Of a DNA stretch of 64,000 nucleotides, positions 44,252 through 59,571 are shown one piece after another (positions within the stretch are counted from its first letter, which is position 1; each line of letters begins with the position of its first letter). Location: NCBI GenBank assembly GCA_947172415.1, contig OX359192.1, forward strand, positions 5,892,501 through 5,956,500. The letters are read 5' to 3'. Made by a program: the position numbers and the translations under genes. The DNA comes from Chondrosia reniformis (Eukaryota; Porifera; Demospongiae; Chondrillida; Chondrillidae). Under the pieces are notes generated by a model that had not been told where the DNA came from, did not search any database, and saw only the letters and a list, made by a program, of their open reading frames with translations.

Positions 44252-47200
44252 ATGGCCAAGAGAGGTGTTAGGGGTCTGCAGGAGTGGTGCAAAAACGTTG
44301 CCGCTGGCTACAGAGATGTTGAAATTACTAATATGACCTCCTCTTTTCGAAGCGGTCTTGCATTCTGTGCCTTGATTCACAGATTCCGTCCGGATTTGAT
44401 GTAAGTCGTTTGGAATCCACGCTGCGGTAGCGCATAACTTGGGTTTTTATCTGTAGACCTTATGAGAAACTGAACAAGGAAGATATTTTGAAGAATAATG
44501 ATCTGGTTAGTTAATTTGTACACTCAGCTGTTAAATGACTTCTTTTCTTGTATAATTAAATGAATTAGCGGCACTTTTACTTATGGCCATTCAATGTACC
44601 ATATACCATAAGGATGTGACTCAGTAACAGTGAGATCGACAGACATACTCCCACTTTCATTCAAATGTGTGTACATATAGAAACAAGTAACCTAACGATC
44701 CTTACTGGGAAAGCCATTAACTGTGTTTGTCAATCCATGCATGACTGCCTAATCCATTACTGTCAATCATAAAGTAGTGTACACTTTCCTAAAACACTAT
44801 TAACAAGCTATTTAATGAGAAAGGCGGTGTATTGTGTTCACTCTCTCCTGTGTGATATATATGTATGTATGTAGGCATTTACAGTTGCAGACAGAGAATT
44901 GGGTATCCCAGCTCTATTGGATGCCGAAGACATGGTTGCCCTGTCTGTACCTGATAAGCTCAGTGTGTGCACTTATGTCTCGCAATACTACAACTACTTC
45001 CAAAACAGGAGCCCAGTCTCCGGGCCACTGGGTATGCCACCAAACATGACTGGCGCTCGAGAAAGGCAATCTTCTGTTAAAACCAAGAAGACTCCACCAG
45101 TGGAGCCCCAGACAAAGAATATCCCTCCGCCAGTTAAGCCCCAGGTCACTCCTGTTTCAAAACCTACTTCAAGGCAACACCCAGGCTACCGTCAGCCAGA
45201 CAAGCAACCTGAGCATAAGATTGTGCCATCTGAGCCTAAGATTGCACCACCTGAGCCTAAGATTGCACCACCTGAGCCTAAGATTGCGCCACCTCACCAG
45301 CCAGTTACGAAACAGCCTGAGAGGCCAGCCCTTAGACCAGCACCTAAAGTTGCTCCTAGGATAAATCCCGAAAAACCTAATGTAAACCAGATGGAAACTG
45401 CATCGAAGGTCCATCCTAAAATTCAGAAAGGCCCTTTGCATTCCAATGCACCAGTTACCTCAGCTCCGTTGCCTAAGCCTACACCTCCACCATCACAGGG
45501 TACAGTTCATCCTTCTGCTTCTACATCAATTGAAGCGGTAAGCATATCAATCCTTAATTTTCATCTTGTAATTTGTATCTGATACTGTATATGTATACCT
45601 ATGTATACATATTTAGGTTAAAAAACAACCACGGGGCAAAATTGGTAGTGAAGAATGCCACAACTGTGGAAGGAGGGTTTATCTAATGGAACGTCTTGTG
45701 GTTGAACAGAGAGTGTTTCATCGGAGTTGCCTTAGGTGCTTTGAGTGTAACTCCACCCTACATCAAGGAGCTTATGAGTTTGATCCAGAATCTGGTAAAT
45801 TTTACTGTAAGAACCATTACCTGACATTTAAGAGGAATCAAACTATTCAAAAAACTGTGCAACAAAGGGGAATTTCCCCTGATGCTCTCTATAGCACAGT
45901 TTCCAAGGCAAAATCAAAGTCGCCTTCTCCACCTACCACTGCATCCTCATGTCCTCCCACCAATGGTGATGTGAAGGTCAATGCTACACCCAGTGCAAAT
46001 AATGAGTATACTGCAGTAATCAAACCAAAGAATGTGGTAGGTTCTGCTGCAGAAAAGAAGAAAAAGGAGGAACCATCTTCTCCAGATCTTTCACAGAAGA
46101 AAGATGACATAAGTACACCTACCAGACAATTTATGGATCTCCCTCAGGGTCATTATGAGGTGGACCCACAGTATATGGAGAGGAAGGAGATTAAGATTAA
46201 ACAACTGGACAGTAATGAAAGTGAGTCCCTTCAAAAATCCTCCAAAGAAGACTACTACATACTTCCTGAAAGTATTGAAGAACACTTGGCTCACAATGAT
46301 ACAAAGCCTTTGAATCAGAAAGGTAAAGCTACAGAGGAGAGGAAGGAAAGTCTCTCGGAATCTTACAAAGCACATGCAAAAGCGATTCTCAATGAAGCAA
46401 AAAGGAGACCTCCTCCCCCTCGCCCCGCCCCTTATCCTGGCCTGAGACCCAACCAGCCATCGTCAGCTGTCACTGTAACCACAAAGCAAGGCCCACAGCA
46501 ACCAAGACGACCTCCTCCAAGACCACCTATTTCCGGAGGAGCACAAGGTCCCAAGGCACCTTCTAGACCTCCACCTAGACCCCCAAACCTTGGCCGTCCT
46601 ATTAGAAGAAGAAGAAGAATGAGTCTTGAAGAGGTTGGCAGTGAGTTGCAGGCTATTTCTGTGAAACAACAGCAATTGGAGAGCAAAGGAGTTAAGTTGG
46701 AAAGCAAGATTAGAAGTAATGACGACAGTAAGGAATTAAAACTTAATTGCAAAATCAAAACATTTATGTACATACTATATTTGTCCAAATAGAAGCCCAA
46801 ACATCTATTTCATTCCAGTTGTTTTGACCCAGCCTCTATATGAGCCTGGCTTCTATAAAATATTCTCCTGGCATCAAGCCCATCTCCTTAGCAGCAGCTT
46901 CCTTTCTTAGTCTTCTTTACGGCGCACTCCACAACCCCTTCAGCATTGCTATGTAAAAGTGGTGCCCCACACCAGACATCACAATTGGGCCGTATACCTT
47001 GACCCAGTATGTCTATTCAAGGAATCCTGGCCTCTGTATATGGACAAATACAGTATACGTAAATATGAATGCATATAATATATGTTTATATTATGACTTG
47101 TAGCTATAGACAAAGATGATAATTTGATGGAAGAATGGTTTGATTTGGCCAGGCAAAGAACTGAACTGTTTCAGAGGGAGGAAGAACTGGTGTACATGTA

Positions 47201-48140
47201 CGTATGTGTAGATTTTACTCCTTGACCAACACTGTAGCATCTAAATGAGTGTACGAGACACAAGGGCAGGCCTGATGGAAATAGTTGTGCAATACCTGTC
47301 TCTTGGGATTAGCCTCATATATGATTAATGTACCTCTTGAGGCCTGTTCAGATGCTATTTTGAAATTGTATGCTTTAGATTGAGTAAATATATTGTTGTG
47401 AATGTCACTTAAAAGTGAAATGTTTTCCTATTTATACAAAGTAATTGAAACTTTCATTAATTATATTGTTTATAGGAAAAAGGATCTTGAGCTGATAATA
47501 CAACACGATGACCTGGAGGCAGAAGTTAGAAGGAGACTTGCTATAGATGGTATATTAAGCCATACACTCAGTTAAATACTACCATGCATGTGTGTGTGTG
47601 TTGGTTACCATGGTTACCACGTACGTGCCACCACTGCTTTTCTGGTACGTATGTTAGAGTCTCTGAAGACAATGATGGAAAAGATTGAAGAAGAAGCTAT
47701 GATACAAGAATTGGTGGAGTTAGTTGAAAAAAGAAATGCTCTTGTACAGCAGCTGGAAGAAGAGAGAGTCAGGTCAGTAATAACTAATACTGCTACCCTT
47801 TTACGTATGTGTGTGACACTAGGGTGCCATCAGCATAATATTGCTTTATGTCACAGGGAGGAGGAGGAGAGGCTAAAAAGTCCCAAAGAACCAAAGGGTA
47901 AGTGGAGATGAACTCTAAAGCTGATTCGCCACTAGCAAACTCTTAGTGAATGATACTGCTCACCCCCATGCATCCTTTCATGCTAAACAAGATGGCGGGT
48001 TCCCTTGCTCATTTGTAATAGGGGAATGAGTAGACAGTTTTGTCTCATATAGTAGTTAATCAATCATACTTGCTTATACTTGTGTGTCTGTAGGTCCAAT
48101 GGAATCATCAATTTTTGGAATGACAAGTTTTTATGTTTAA
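44252..48140 (+). CDS. MICALL: MICAL-like protein (CH, LIM, bMERB domains)
   Basis: Rab effector of recycling endosomes; lacks the MICAL monooxygenase domain. Exons 44252-44400, 44457-44505, 44875-45537, 45617-46727, 47104-47197, 47476-47549, 47658-47772, 47857-47897 and 48094-48140, all in phase. A calponin-homology domain ([58 protein letters not shown]) is followed by a Pro-rich linker with an EPKIAPP triplicate, and a LIM domain with its C/H ligands ([35 protein letters not shown]). A second Pro/Lys-rich linker has PPPRPPxxG motifs. The C-terminal coiled-coil bMERB domain ([66 protein letters not shown]) binds Rab GTPases in this family. Ends [11 protein letters not shown]. Confidence 0.93.
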
Positions 48141-48320
48141 AATTATGTGAATGCTATACAATCTTTTTTGTATTATCAGCTGTTTGTGCAGTAGTGAGAA
48201 AAACAGTTCTAATTTGTAAACTTAAACAGTTTATATGTCAACGCTAATGAAATGCATAAAAAGATGTGATTATAATTAATTATAATGATGAGAAATGCCT
48301 CATGCAGGCTAGCAAGGCCC

Positions 48321-52389
<4,069 letters not shown>

Positions 52390-52638
52390 TATTGAGAGCT
52401 CTGACTAAGTAATTACTTTTTTCAGCATGGCCCAAAGTCTAAATAGGAAGCCTGTTCATTTGTCTATGTTGATGTATAACTTATCTGGTATATCTATTGA
52501 CTACAAAGTGTTAGTATTCAACAAATAGATTTGACTTGAATCATGTGCATTTACACCTCTATATACTGCGCAGGATGAAATAGTTTGTCGGTCTTCGACA
52601 ACTGCTTTATAATCCAGCTTTTAAACCATTATAATAAG

Positions 52639-52710
52639 TCCCATGTGGTCTAGTGGCTAGGATTCGGCGCTCTCACCGCCGCGGCCCGGGTTCGATTCCC
52701 GGCATGGGAG
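52639..52710 (+). tRNA. tRNA-Glu (CTC anticodon)
   Basis: 72-nt cloverleaf without intron. Acceptor stem TCCCATG pairs CATGGGA, followed by discriminator G at 52710. The D arm (A box TGGTCTAGTGG), anticodon loop CTCTCAC with CTC at 52672-52674, and T arm GCCCGGGTTCGATTCCCGGC (B box) are all intact. A T-run near 52715 serves as the Pol III terminator. Confidence 0.97.
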
Positions 52711-53867
52711 ATTGCCTTTTTTCATTTCTAATATATAAATGGAGAGATGATTATAAACGGTCATTGTGATTATGAATTAACATTTATGGTGCATATTAAT
52801 TACCAAATATACATATATTTGGTAACATATAACTTCGTGCGATAGAAATTCCGAGTATACATTCTTGGTATCCTGGTCACAGCGAGTCTTTATGGCTGTA
52901 GTCTGTGATTTCAGACAATTATAGCCGCGTGTACACCCTGTTCTTATGGGTTTTACCAGACAAACAAGGTGTTGGAAACGTAACAACAGTGAATTATCAC
53001 GCTTTGTCTACAAATGACTTCAGTTCAATTTCAGGGCGCGGTAACCAACGGTAAGAGTTACATCACCGATTTAAAATTTGAAAGGTATCCTTGCCTGACA
53101 AGTTTTAAGCGCGACGGTTTCGCAGACTTTCTATTAGCCAATACATAAATTTTGGTCTGGTTCCTACTCGGGTTCCCAAGTGGGAGTGCACCTGACTTGC
53201 TTGCTTGTATATACTTTTCAATATACGATTGACACATTATGAAGCCGTGTGTGTGTATTGCACTTTCGGTTCTAGTTGAGAATTTGGCAGAAGATCCACT
53301 TCTGATTGAGTGGATGTGATTATTGGATGTCAAGAAACACAACCATCTTGAATGAGCTAATAATATCAGTGATATCTATGCTTCTGGTTGCCATGAAGAC
53401 CTTATATAAATAGTTATTTCTGAAGTAATGCAGACTTGTTTTGCTAGATAATTATATATAGGCATACATGTATAAAGTCCATTACCAGAAATATGGGGTG
53501 GAGTGGATGGTAATGCAGTCATTTGATATAAATTCAGTGAAGTCATGCATGAGTGATCAGGACTAACGTTTTCAGGTGTAATATTATAATAAATGAATGG
53601 ATCAGGATTACAAGAGTCAGAAAAAATCCTTAATCCATAAGGTTTTATATACTACATATGTACTTAATGCATATATAATCATGCATGTTCTATTTAGGTA
53701 TATTTTGGTTCCACCCATTAGAGATCAATTGTGCTCCTCGATGCAGGGACATGGTAGTTAGGGTAAATGAAGAGTCCTACTTGGTGTGGCAGTCGACGCT
53801 CACAGTCACCACCATCACACGCATACTTGGGAGAGCAGGGATGCCACATCTGTGTGTATCAAACCTA

Positions 53868-53947
53868 TCTTTTGGATGGTAACATTTTGCATGGTAAATC
53901 TACAACGAAAGATAGACCATCCAAAAGATATATAACCTTGCAGAATA
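53868..53947. mobile_element. Short hairpin MITE, 6575 family
   Basis: 80 bp bounded by ATCTTTTGGATGGT and its complement ACCATCCAAAAGAT; a compact relative of the 6575-6693 element. Confidence 0.65.
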
Positions 53948-54619
53948 AATGTAAAATCCTTTTACCGGTAGAATGGTTTTGGAGCATTAAATTGAACATA
54001 TATATATGACTATTTAGATTGTCTTAGAAGAGTGGCTGTGAGCCAAATACACTTATTGTATATATATATATATATATGATAGAAATAATTAATCACTGCA
54101 TGGGAGATATATATATATATTACACCTAACCAACCAAGTGACCGAATTGACTTGCAATACATTTATACTTTCAAACAAATTGTATATATACTATAACTAT
54201 ACATAACTTATTTTGTAGGTCTACTAAAGACTATGAAGGTGTAGAACATGTCTAAACCTGGGCATATATATGCATAAACATGTATTTTGATCAAAAGGGA
54301 CCAGACATATACCTTATATGCAATTAGCGGTATATTAAGTTTTCAACTTCTTTATATAGATAGACAGTGGCATAGGTATAAAGGGAATGTATACGTACAC
54401 ACTTCATATTGTAACAATGCAATACTTTATTTGGGCTATCTATATGGTTTTAGAGACAGTGGACACTAGTTCAATGTTATGAAAATGGCTTCTTGAACTG
54501 CATATATCCTGTTGGTATATAACAGCAATGAATGGTCACACTATGTCACACTACTTCAACAGGAAATGACGATGGTATCTGGGCAACAGAAATACCCTAA
54601 CCAAATAAAGCTATTGGAA

Positions 54620-54640
54620 AAGCAGATATAAATAGGGATC
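54620..54640 (+). promoter_or_regulatory. TATA-like box of the 54673 gene
   Basis: AGATATAAATAGGG, about 45 bp before the start codon of the secreted protein. Position suits a short 5' UTR. Confidence 0.5.
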
Positions 54641-54672
54641 AGACACTATTAACTCCAGCAACCAAATCTGCA

Positions 54673-55191
54673 ATGAAAGTGACCAAGTTGATTGCTTTTG
54701 CCCTTTTCTTTGCATGGAGCTGTCAGGTTCCAGCTACTGGCACTGAGAAGAGAAGCAGCACTTGTGCATCTATCTATGGCCAACGGCAGGTCAAGTCCTA
54801 CTTACCAAGGTGGAATTACCTTCAAGATTGTTTCTTCAATATGTCTCAGCTTGTCCTGTCCAATGGATGGCTCTATGAATATTCACCCATCAATTCTTCC
54901 TTGTACTGTTGTGCAGACATAAGGAACTGTGTCTCTGAATTGCCATTCAACTGCACTGGTTTTATAGATGATAATGCAACAATACTAAGTGACCTTGTAA
55001 GACCCATTAGAGAGCTCAACAATTTAAACACCAAAGTTCAGCAGCTACAAAAGCAGATTAGAAACCTTGTGTCTGTTGTCCAAGTAATGCAAGATGTTTC
55101 TGAAGCCATATATCATCTCAAGAATTCGACAAATAAACTTGTGAATCGTCTTGAAAACCTCAATGCTACTACTTCACCAGGACAAGCATGA
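54673..55191 (+). CDS. Intronless secreted coiled-coil protein, paralog A
   Basis: 172 residues, single exon. Signal peptide MKVTKLIAFALFFAWSCQVP, then a Cys-rich segment with YCCADIRNCV and several N-glycosylation sites (NMS, NSS, NCT, NAT, NST), then a heptad-rich helix (LNNLNTKVQQLQKQIRNLVS ...) likely to form a coiled coil. It shares the plan signal peptide / CC motif / coiled coil with the genes at 56983 and 58235, so the three look like diverged tandem paralogs. A TATA-like ATATAAATAG lies at about 54624, 49 bp upstream of the ATG. Family not recognised. Confidence 0.75.
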   Translation: MKVTKLIAFALFFAWSCQVPATGTEKRSSTCASIYGQRQVKSYLPRWNYLQDCFFNMSQLVLSNGWLYEYSPINSSLYCCADIRNCVSELPFNCTGFIDDNATILSDLVRPIRELNNLNTKVQQLQKQIRNLVSVVQVMQDVSEAIYHLKNSTNKLVNRLENLNATTSPGQA

Positions 55192-55657
55192 AGTTTAAAT
55201 GTTCCAAAAGAAGTAAATACATGACTAATCTAACATATCATTTTTCTTACATGGTACACGAACTTATAAAACTTTCATACAACCATAAGTTACTATCCCC
55301 AATTTCATTATATTATATATATTATAACTTAATACATTTATGATTGGTTCACCCAGCAAGTAAATGTGTCAATTAATAATTTAATTTGTACAGCATAGCT
55401 GAAAATATATATATGGAGAATACACTGCTGTGGCAAATGTTGCTCAATGGTATACTGGTGCACATATAAACAAATTTAAAGCCAGCTGTCATATCGATAT
55501 ATATTAATTAGATACCTAATTTTCCCTCTAACATGAGGTATAACGATTGTGATTGGATTTATCATACAAAACTGTTACATACACAATATATATGTATATC
55601 ATAATTTAGCAGTACATCTGTAAATAATATAAAGCATAAAATAGTTTATATACAGCA

Positions 55658-56920
55658 CTATGACGTATCCAAGAGTGCTGACACACAATCTTGTCTCACT
55701 TTCTTCAAGAATGGCATAATTCCACTTCCGGCAGTTCCCTTAGCTTTTAGACTAGTCTGACCGGGAACCTTGTTCTTCTGTGCCAATATATACAAGGCCA
55801 CGATCTGTATGTGACCGCTCCTGAATTTTTCAATAGCCTTTATACACTGGTTATATGTCTCTTTCAATTTCTTCTGGTTCGAGTGTATAATATACTGCCT
55901 TAGAGATGGTTGCTCCTCAAGCCATTCAAGGAAAAGCCTGTGTTTCCTAGGCATGTGAAGTCTCTGCTCCTTAATAAAGCTGTCATCCTTTCCTTCGTGC
56001 CGGAGTCCCAGTAAAATGTCAATAGCCTGTATAGAGCTACTTTGACCAGCATTCCCACCATTGTACATCTGTGGTTGCTCGTCTACTCCTTCATATATCA
56101 GACCACTGGGAAGAGCATCATTAGACTTCCAACCAGCTAGAAAGGGTCTTAATAATGAGTAAAATACTGCAGGCTTGCAATGTTCCTTCATTTTAAACAT
56201 AGCACCGTGCATCTCTCCCAGAGCTTCTTCTATTGATCTCATAACCTCAGCAAGACCTTGATTGTTGTGTTCTTCCATTAGTTGGAATACAGTTGGTATT
56301 ATGGCAATTCCTTTGGCAGCCTTCATCTCAACTAAAAGAGTCGTTGTGAAAAACCAACTTTCATCAGCTGTGCCAGTAAAGGATAGATCTACCTTCAAAT
56401 TTTCAGATCCACACTGATAAATATCTCCTTTCCAGTTAAACAAGCAGGTAGAATGCGTTATTATTGGGGGAACACCGAGGTGCCTGGAAACTCTACACCA
56501 AGGAACTGCAAGGTGTCTTGGGAGCACGTCCACGACACCTTTATCTCCTTCCGACCAAATGTAAGCTTGACAAATGTACGTAATAACCACATAAGCTCGC
56601 CACCATTCTCTCTCGCTAGCGAAATCAATGGCCTCTTCAGGGATAACCTTCAGTTGACCAGCTCTCATTCTAAAAGTTTTCTCGGCTATAAATCTTGGTA
56701 CCTGACGCGCCAACTCCTCCCATTCCTCAAATACTCCATTTAATTGCCGAGAAGGATCATAAGATGGTATGAAGCCTGTTTCACGACTAATACCGTAAGA
56801 CTCCAAACAAACAGCCATTGTATCAAAAAGGGAATTTCCTAGTACTCTGACCTCTATACTCACGTCACGGACGCAGGTGTGCAGATTACCGGAAGTAATG
56901 ATACTCTCTTCGATCGACAT
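55658..56920 (-). CDS. IDO: Indoleamine 2,3-dioxygenase, intronless
   Basis: Heme enzyme opening the indole ring of tryptophan to N-formylkynurenine, the first kynurenine-pathway step. One 420-residue open frame, near the usual ~400. Matching segments run along the whole length: IAEKTFRMRAGQLKVIPEEA, VPWCRVSRHLGVPPIITHST with NWK, the distal-pocket VFYSLLRPFLAGWKSND (Phe/Tyr and Arg of the active site), GLIYEG, NGGNAGQSSSIQAIDILLGL, then MPRKHRLFLEWLEEQPSLRQ with the proximal heme-ligand His, and HIQIVALYIL, KAKGTAGSGIMPFLKKVR. Complete and apparently functional. It lacks introns although most neighbours have many, and its ATG is only 62 bp from the divergent 56983 gene. Confidence 0.95.
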   Translation of the reverse strand: MSIEESIITSGNLHTCVRDVSIEVRVLGNSLFDTMAVCLESYGISRETGFIPSYDPSRQLNGVFEEWEELARQVPRFIAEKTFRMRAGQLKVIPEEAIDFASEREWWRAYVVITYICQAYIWSEGDKGVVDVLPRHLAVPWCRVSRHLGVPPIITHSTCLFNWKGDIYQCGSENLKVDLSFTGTADESWFFTTTLLVEMKAAKGIAIIPTVFQLMEEHNNQGLAEVMRSIEEALGEMHGAMFKMKEHCKPAVFYSLLRPFLAGWKSNDALPSGLIYEGVDEQPQMYNGGNAGQSSSIQAIDILLGLRHEGKDDSFIKEQRLHMPRKHRLFLEWLEEQPSLRQYIIHSNQKKLKETYNQCIKAIEKFRSGHIQIVALYILAQKNKVPGQTSLKAKGTAGSGIMPFLKKVRQDCVSALLDTS

Positions 56921-56982
56921 AAATTCGCGCTTAGACGCGATTGCTAAGCCAGCAGCATAATATATTGGTCTCCCGATTAGCT
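56921..56982. promoter_or_regulatory. 62-bp spacer shared by IDO and secreted-protein gene
   Basis: Only 62 bp between divergent start codons. It contains a self-complementary AATATATT near 56960 that could serve as TATA in either direction. The first ATG of the plus-strand frame (56941) would shorten the gap further; I prefer 56983 because a signal peptide starts there. Confidence 0.45.
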
Positions 56983-57495
56983 ATGGAATGTTTGAAATTT
57001 TTTAACTGTATTGTTTTGCTGGCTATCGTCTCCAGTATTGCCAGCGAAACTGTAGTACCAGATATGCCACCTTTAATCCAACTTTTTGGCGATATCAAAC
57101 AGTGTGAAATGACACTCACTGAAGAGCGCAATGTTACAAAGTTTATATTCACTCGAAACGGGTTTACGAAGACGGTCAGTACAGAGGTAATATATAAGCC
57201 ACATTGCTGTGATGGATGGACAGATTTTGTCGGACCGAGCACTCTTCAGCCCGGACAGTATACCAAATGTGCTATCCGGGGCGACAATGTCACCTATATT
57301 TCTGATAACCGCTACAACGGTCTCGAAGGTGAAATTCAAGACATATTGTCACAATATCAACTGGTTAAGTCCTTCCAAGACAAGATAGTCCAAGTAAAAG
57401 GACTGAAGAGTAAGGTTGTTTCTCTAATGGCCAGGTTTAATGCGCAACAGAAAAGACTTGCTTTCCTTGAAGAAGCTGTTGGACTTGCATATTAA
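56983..57495 (+). CDS. Intronless secreted coiled-coil protein, paralog B
   Basis: About 170 residues from MECLKFFNCIVLLAIVSSIA, a good signal peptide; an upstream in-frame ATG at 56941 would bury it. Then CEMTLTEERNVTKF, a CCDGW motif (YKPHCCDGWTDF), a further Cys in YTKCAIRGDNVTY, NRYNGLEGEIQDIL, and a C-terminal coiled coil (FQDKIVQVKGLKSKVVSLMA). The order Cys - CCxGW - Cys - NxxxNxLExxIQDI - coiled coil is shared closely with the 58235 protein. CCxGW recalls the end of EMI domains, but the match is too short to assign. Confidence 0.75.
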   Translation: MECLKFFNCIVLLAIVSSIASETVVPDMPPLIQLFGDIKQCEMTLTEERNVTKFIFTRNGFTKTVSTEVIYKPHCCDGWTDFVGPSTLQPGQYTKCAIRGDNVTYISDNRYNGLEGEIQDILSQYQLVKSFQDKIVQVKGLKSKVVSLMARFNAQQKRLAFLEEAVGLAY

Positions 57496-58234
57496 GTTTA
57501 AGAGTCAATCAGTATATGACACTGTATTTTCATACTTAGTTATTATTATGTTTATCGCATGAACTGTTTCCATGAGTCCTGCTGTATATTATTAACATAT
57601 ACACATGTATTTCAGCATTTGATATAATAATTAACAATGAATACTCTATATATATCTTTATATGGCTATATACACCATGCATTGCATCATAAAAAATCAA
57701 TTACATGCATATAATTAATTGGTTATCTAAATCTGACATAAACAACATATATTAAGCAACATAATTTTCACAGTTAAGTATCAAGTACATATATTAATTA
57801 TAAATTAATGCATTATAATTATGCAAAGGAACGAAATACATGCATGCAGTATATAAGGTTCAAGACAATGTCACAATTAACATGCATGCATATATATTAT
57901 AACAATATAAAGGAAATCATACATTTACTTAATATATATAATAAAACTTTGGGGGTGAATATAACAATCATGTAATCACCCATATGTATGATTACATTGA
58001 ATTTATTGCATCGTGTGAATATTTTAATTGAATCCAAATAAAGCAATAATAACTCACCGCACCTCTTTCTTCAGACTATTAGAAAGAGTGAATTCACATG
58101 GCTTCTTATAGGACCATTATATTAAAGCAGGAACTATTCATGGTATATAACTCAAGGATTGGATCGCTGTGTTGAGAAATTTGAGATCGCGGGAGCAACT
58201 CAAATAGAAATTCAAGAGGCTATATAGCTACAAA
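57496..58234. other. AT-rich spacer
   Basis: No gene seen. Very AT-rich with many ATGCAT and TATATA runs; the promoter of the 58235 gene should lie at its right end (CTATATAGC at 58220). Confidence 0.7.
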
Positions 58235-58987
58235 ATGTCGTGGTTCGTAGCATTAGTAGGGTGCATAGCTTTTGTTGCTGCAGGATCCAAGGTTATGCCG
58301 GAGTGGGAAAAAGCAACATCCTGTGTGATTAAAATCACGGAGGAGAAAAAAGATCTCGGTAAAATTGAAAGGGAGTACTGCTGTGAAGGATGGAAATCCA
58401 TGATAAATGGCAACTTGATTCGTTGTTCTAAATATGTCGGCACCGACAACACTTCAGATCTCTTCATAACGAATAACCACTTCAACCATTTAGAGAAAGA
58501 TGTGCAAGACATTCGCTCTACGATGAATATTTTAAATAAAACGCTTACTAAAGGAGCAATAGATATATTAAACCAGCAACTGATACAATATGCAAGAGAA
58601 GCGGAAGATTTAGAAAAATTATTGGAAAGGACTGATTCGAGAATATCCGAAATGGAAGTTAAGCTCAATATAACCCGTCAACCCAGCTACACAGACTCAA
58701 ATCCTTGTACTGGGAAGGTGTGCACTGATCATCCGGATGCTACCTGCTACGTTATAAGTTTATGTGGCAAGGACAGGGCGGTGTTTATGAATGACTTTTA
58801 TGAGTTAGTTCGCTGCAGTAGCGAGGAACCTTGCCCGTACAGTTGTGAACACGATCCATGTGAAGGCCTTTCTTGTCCAAGCACACCAAATGCCATTTGC
58901 TTCAGCACGAAATGCTGCGATACTTATTGGATTGATGAGGAAGGACTCACGATCGATTGTCCCGATGTGGACCACACTAGTAGATGA
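58235..58987 (+). CDS. Intronless secreted coiled-coil protein, paralog C, with Cys-rich tail
   Basis: 250 residues, single exon. Signal peptide MSWFVALVGCIAFVAAG, then SCVIKITEEKKDL, EYCCEGWKSM, LIRCSKYVGTDNT, NNHFNHLEKDVQDIRSTMNI and a long coiled coil. The first 150 residues parallel the 56983 protein. The C-terminal third adds two Cys-rich units, NPCTGKVCTDHPDATCYVIS and DPCEGLSCPSTPNAICFSTK, a pattern (DPCxxxxCPxxPxAxC) found in many animal extracellular proteins. Role unknown; oligomeric secreted or matrix protein is likely. Confidence 0.8.
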   Translation: MSWFVALVGCIAFVAAGSKVMPEWEKATSCVIKITEEKKDLGKIEREYCCEGWKSMINGNLIRCSKYVGTDNTSDLFITNNHFNHLEKDVQDIRSTMNILNKTLTKGAIDILNQQLIQYAREAEDLEKLLERTDSRISEMEVKLNITRQPSYTDSNPCTGKVCTDHPDATCYVISLCGKDRAVFMNDFYELVRCSSEEPCPYSCEHDPCEGLSCPSTPNAICFSTKCCDTYWIDEEGLTIDCPDVDHTSR

Positions 58988-59571
58988 ACGATCACTGTGC
59001 ATTGCACATTTTATACAGTTTCTTACACAATTTTTGTATTTTAATAAACATTGCGCAATGAATAAAGAACAGGCAAGTTTTTGATTTTTCACTCCTAGAT
59101 CAGACACTGGTTCATTTATAACTTTGTATTTCATTATCGAACTATATATAGTCAGTAATACATGTCCAGAACTATACAGTTTGTATCTCTTAGCGCTTAA
59201 AACTAAAGTGTCTTAATAGCAGTGTATCGATTTCATGTCAAGAAGTATTTCAAATAAAATCTGTCAATAAAGGAATGCATGCTAACTAAAAATGTAAATA
59301 TAATGAATTCGAATCGTCTGCTTAATGAGATAATTTTTAGTTCTAAAGTGGTTATGTAATTAAGGTATGAGAGATGGATTGCATTGGCACATATGCAAAT
59401 AATAAGGTTCAATAGTGTGTATGTATTTCTTTATAGAACATATTATCACTCTTCCATATTATCACTCTTCCATATTACACTCTTCTGACACTAGAGCTAT
59501 ATATCCTTTATAGGACAATCCTGTAGTACCTTTGTACCTATAGTATGTAGTACTTGTACCCATGTATATAG
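58988..59571. other. Spacer without a supported gene
   Basis: 3' end of the preceding gene (AATAAA near 59043 and 59060) and AT-rich sequence with a short CTCTTCCATATTATCA duplication at 59450-59475. Upstream exons of the next gene could hide here, but I cannot define one. Confidence 0.5.

Larger units (their letters stand above)
52711..54660. other. Spacer without a supported gene
   Basis: AT-rich sequence between tRNA-Glu and the first secreted-protein gene. Short open frames (for example 53342-53058 minus) have no recognisable motif or splice context. It holds a hairpin MITE at 53868-53947 and TA-rich microsatellites near 54055-54120. Confidence 0.6.

Noticed and set aside
53058-53342. 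94-residue minus-strand frame next to the tRNA
   Set aside because: No motif, signal peptide, splice context or known family.
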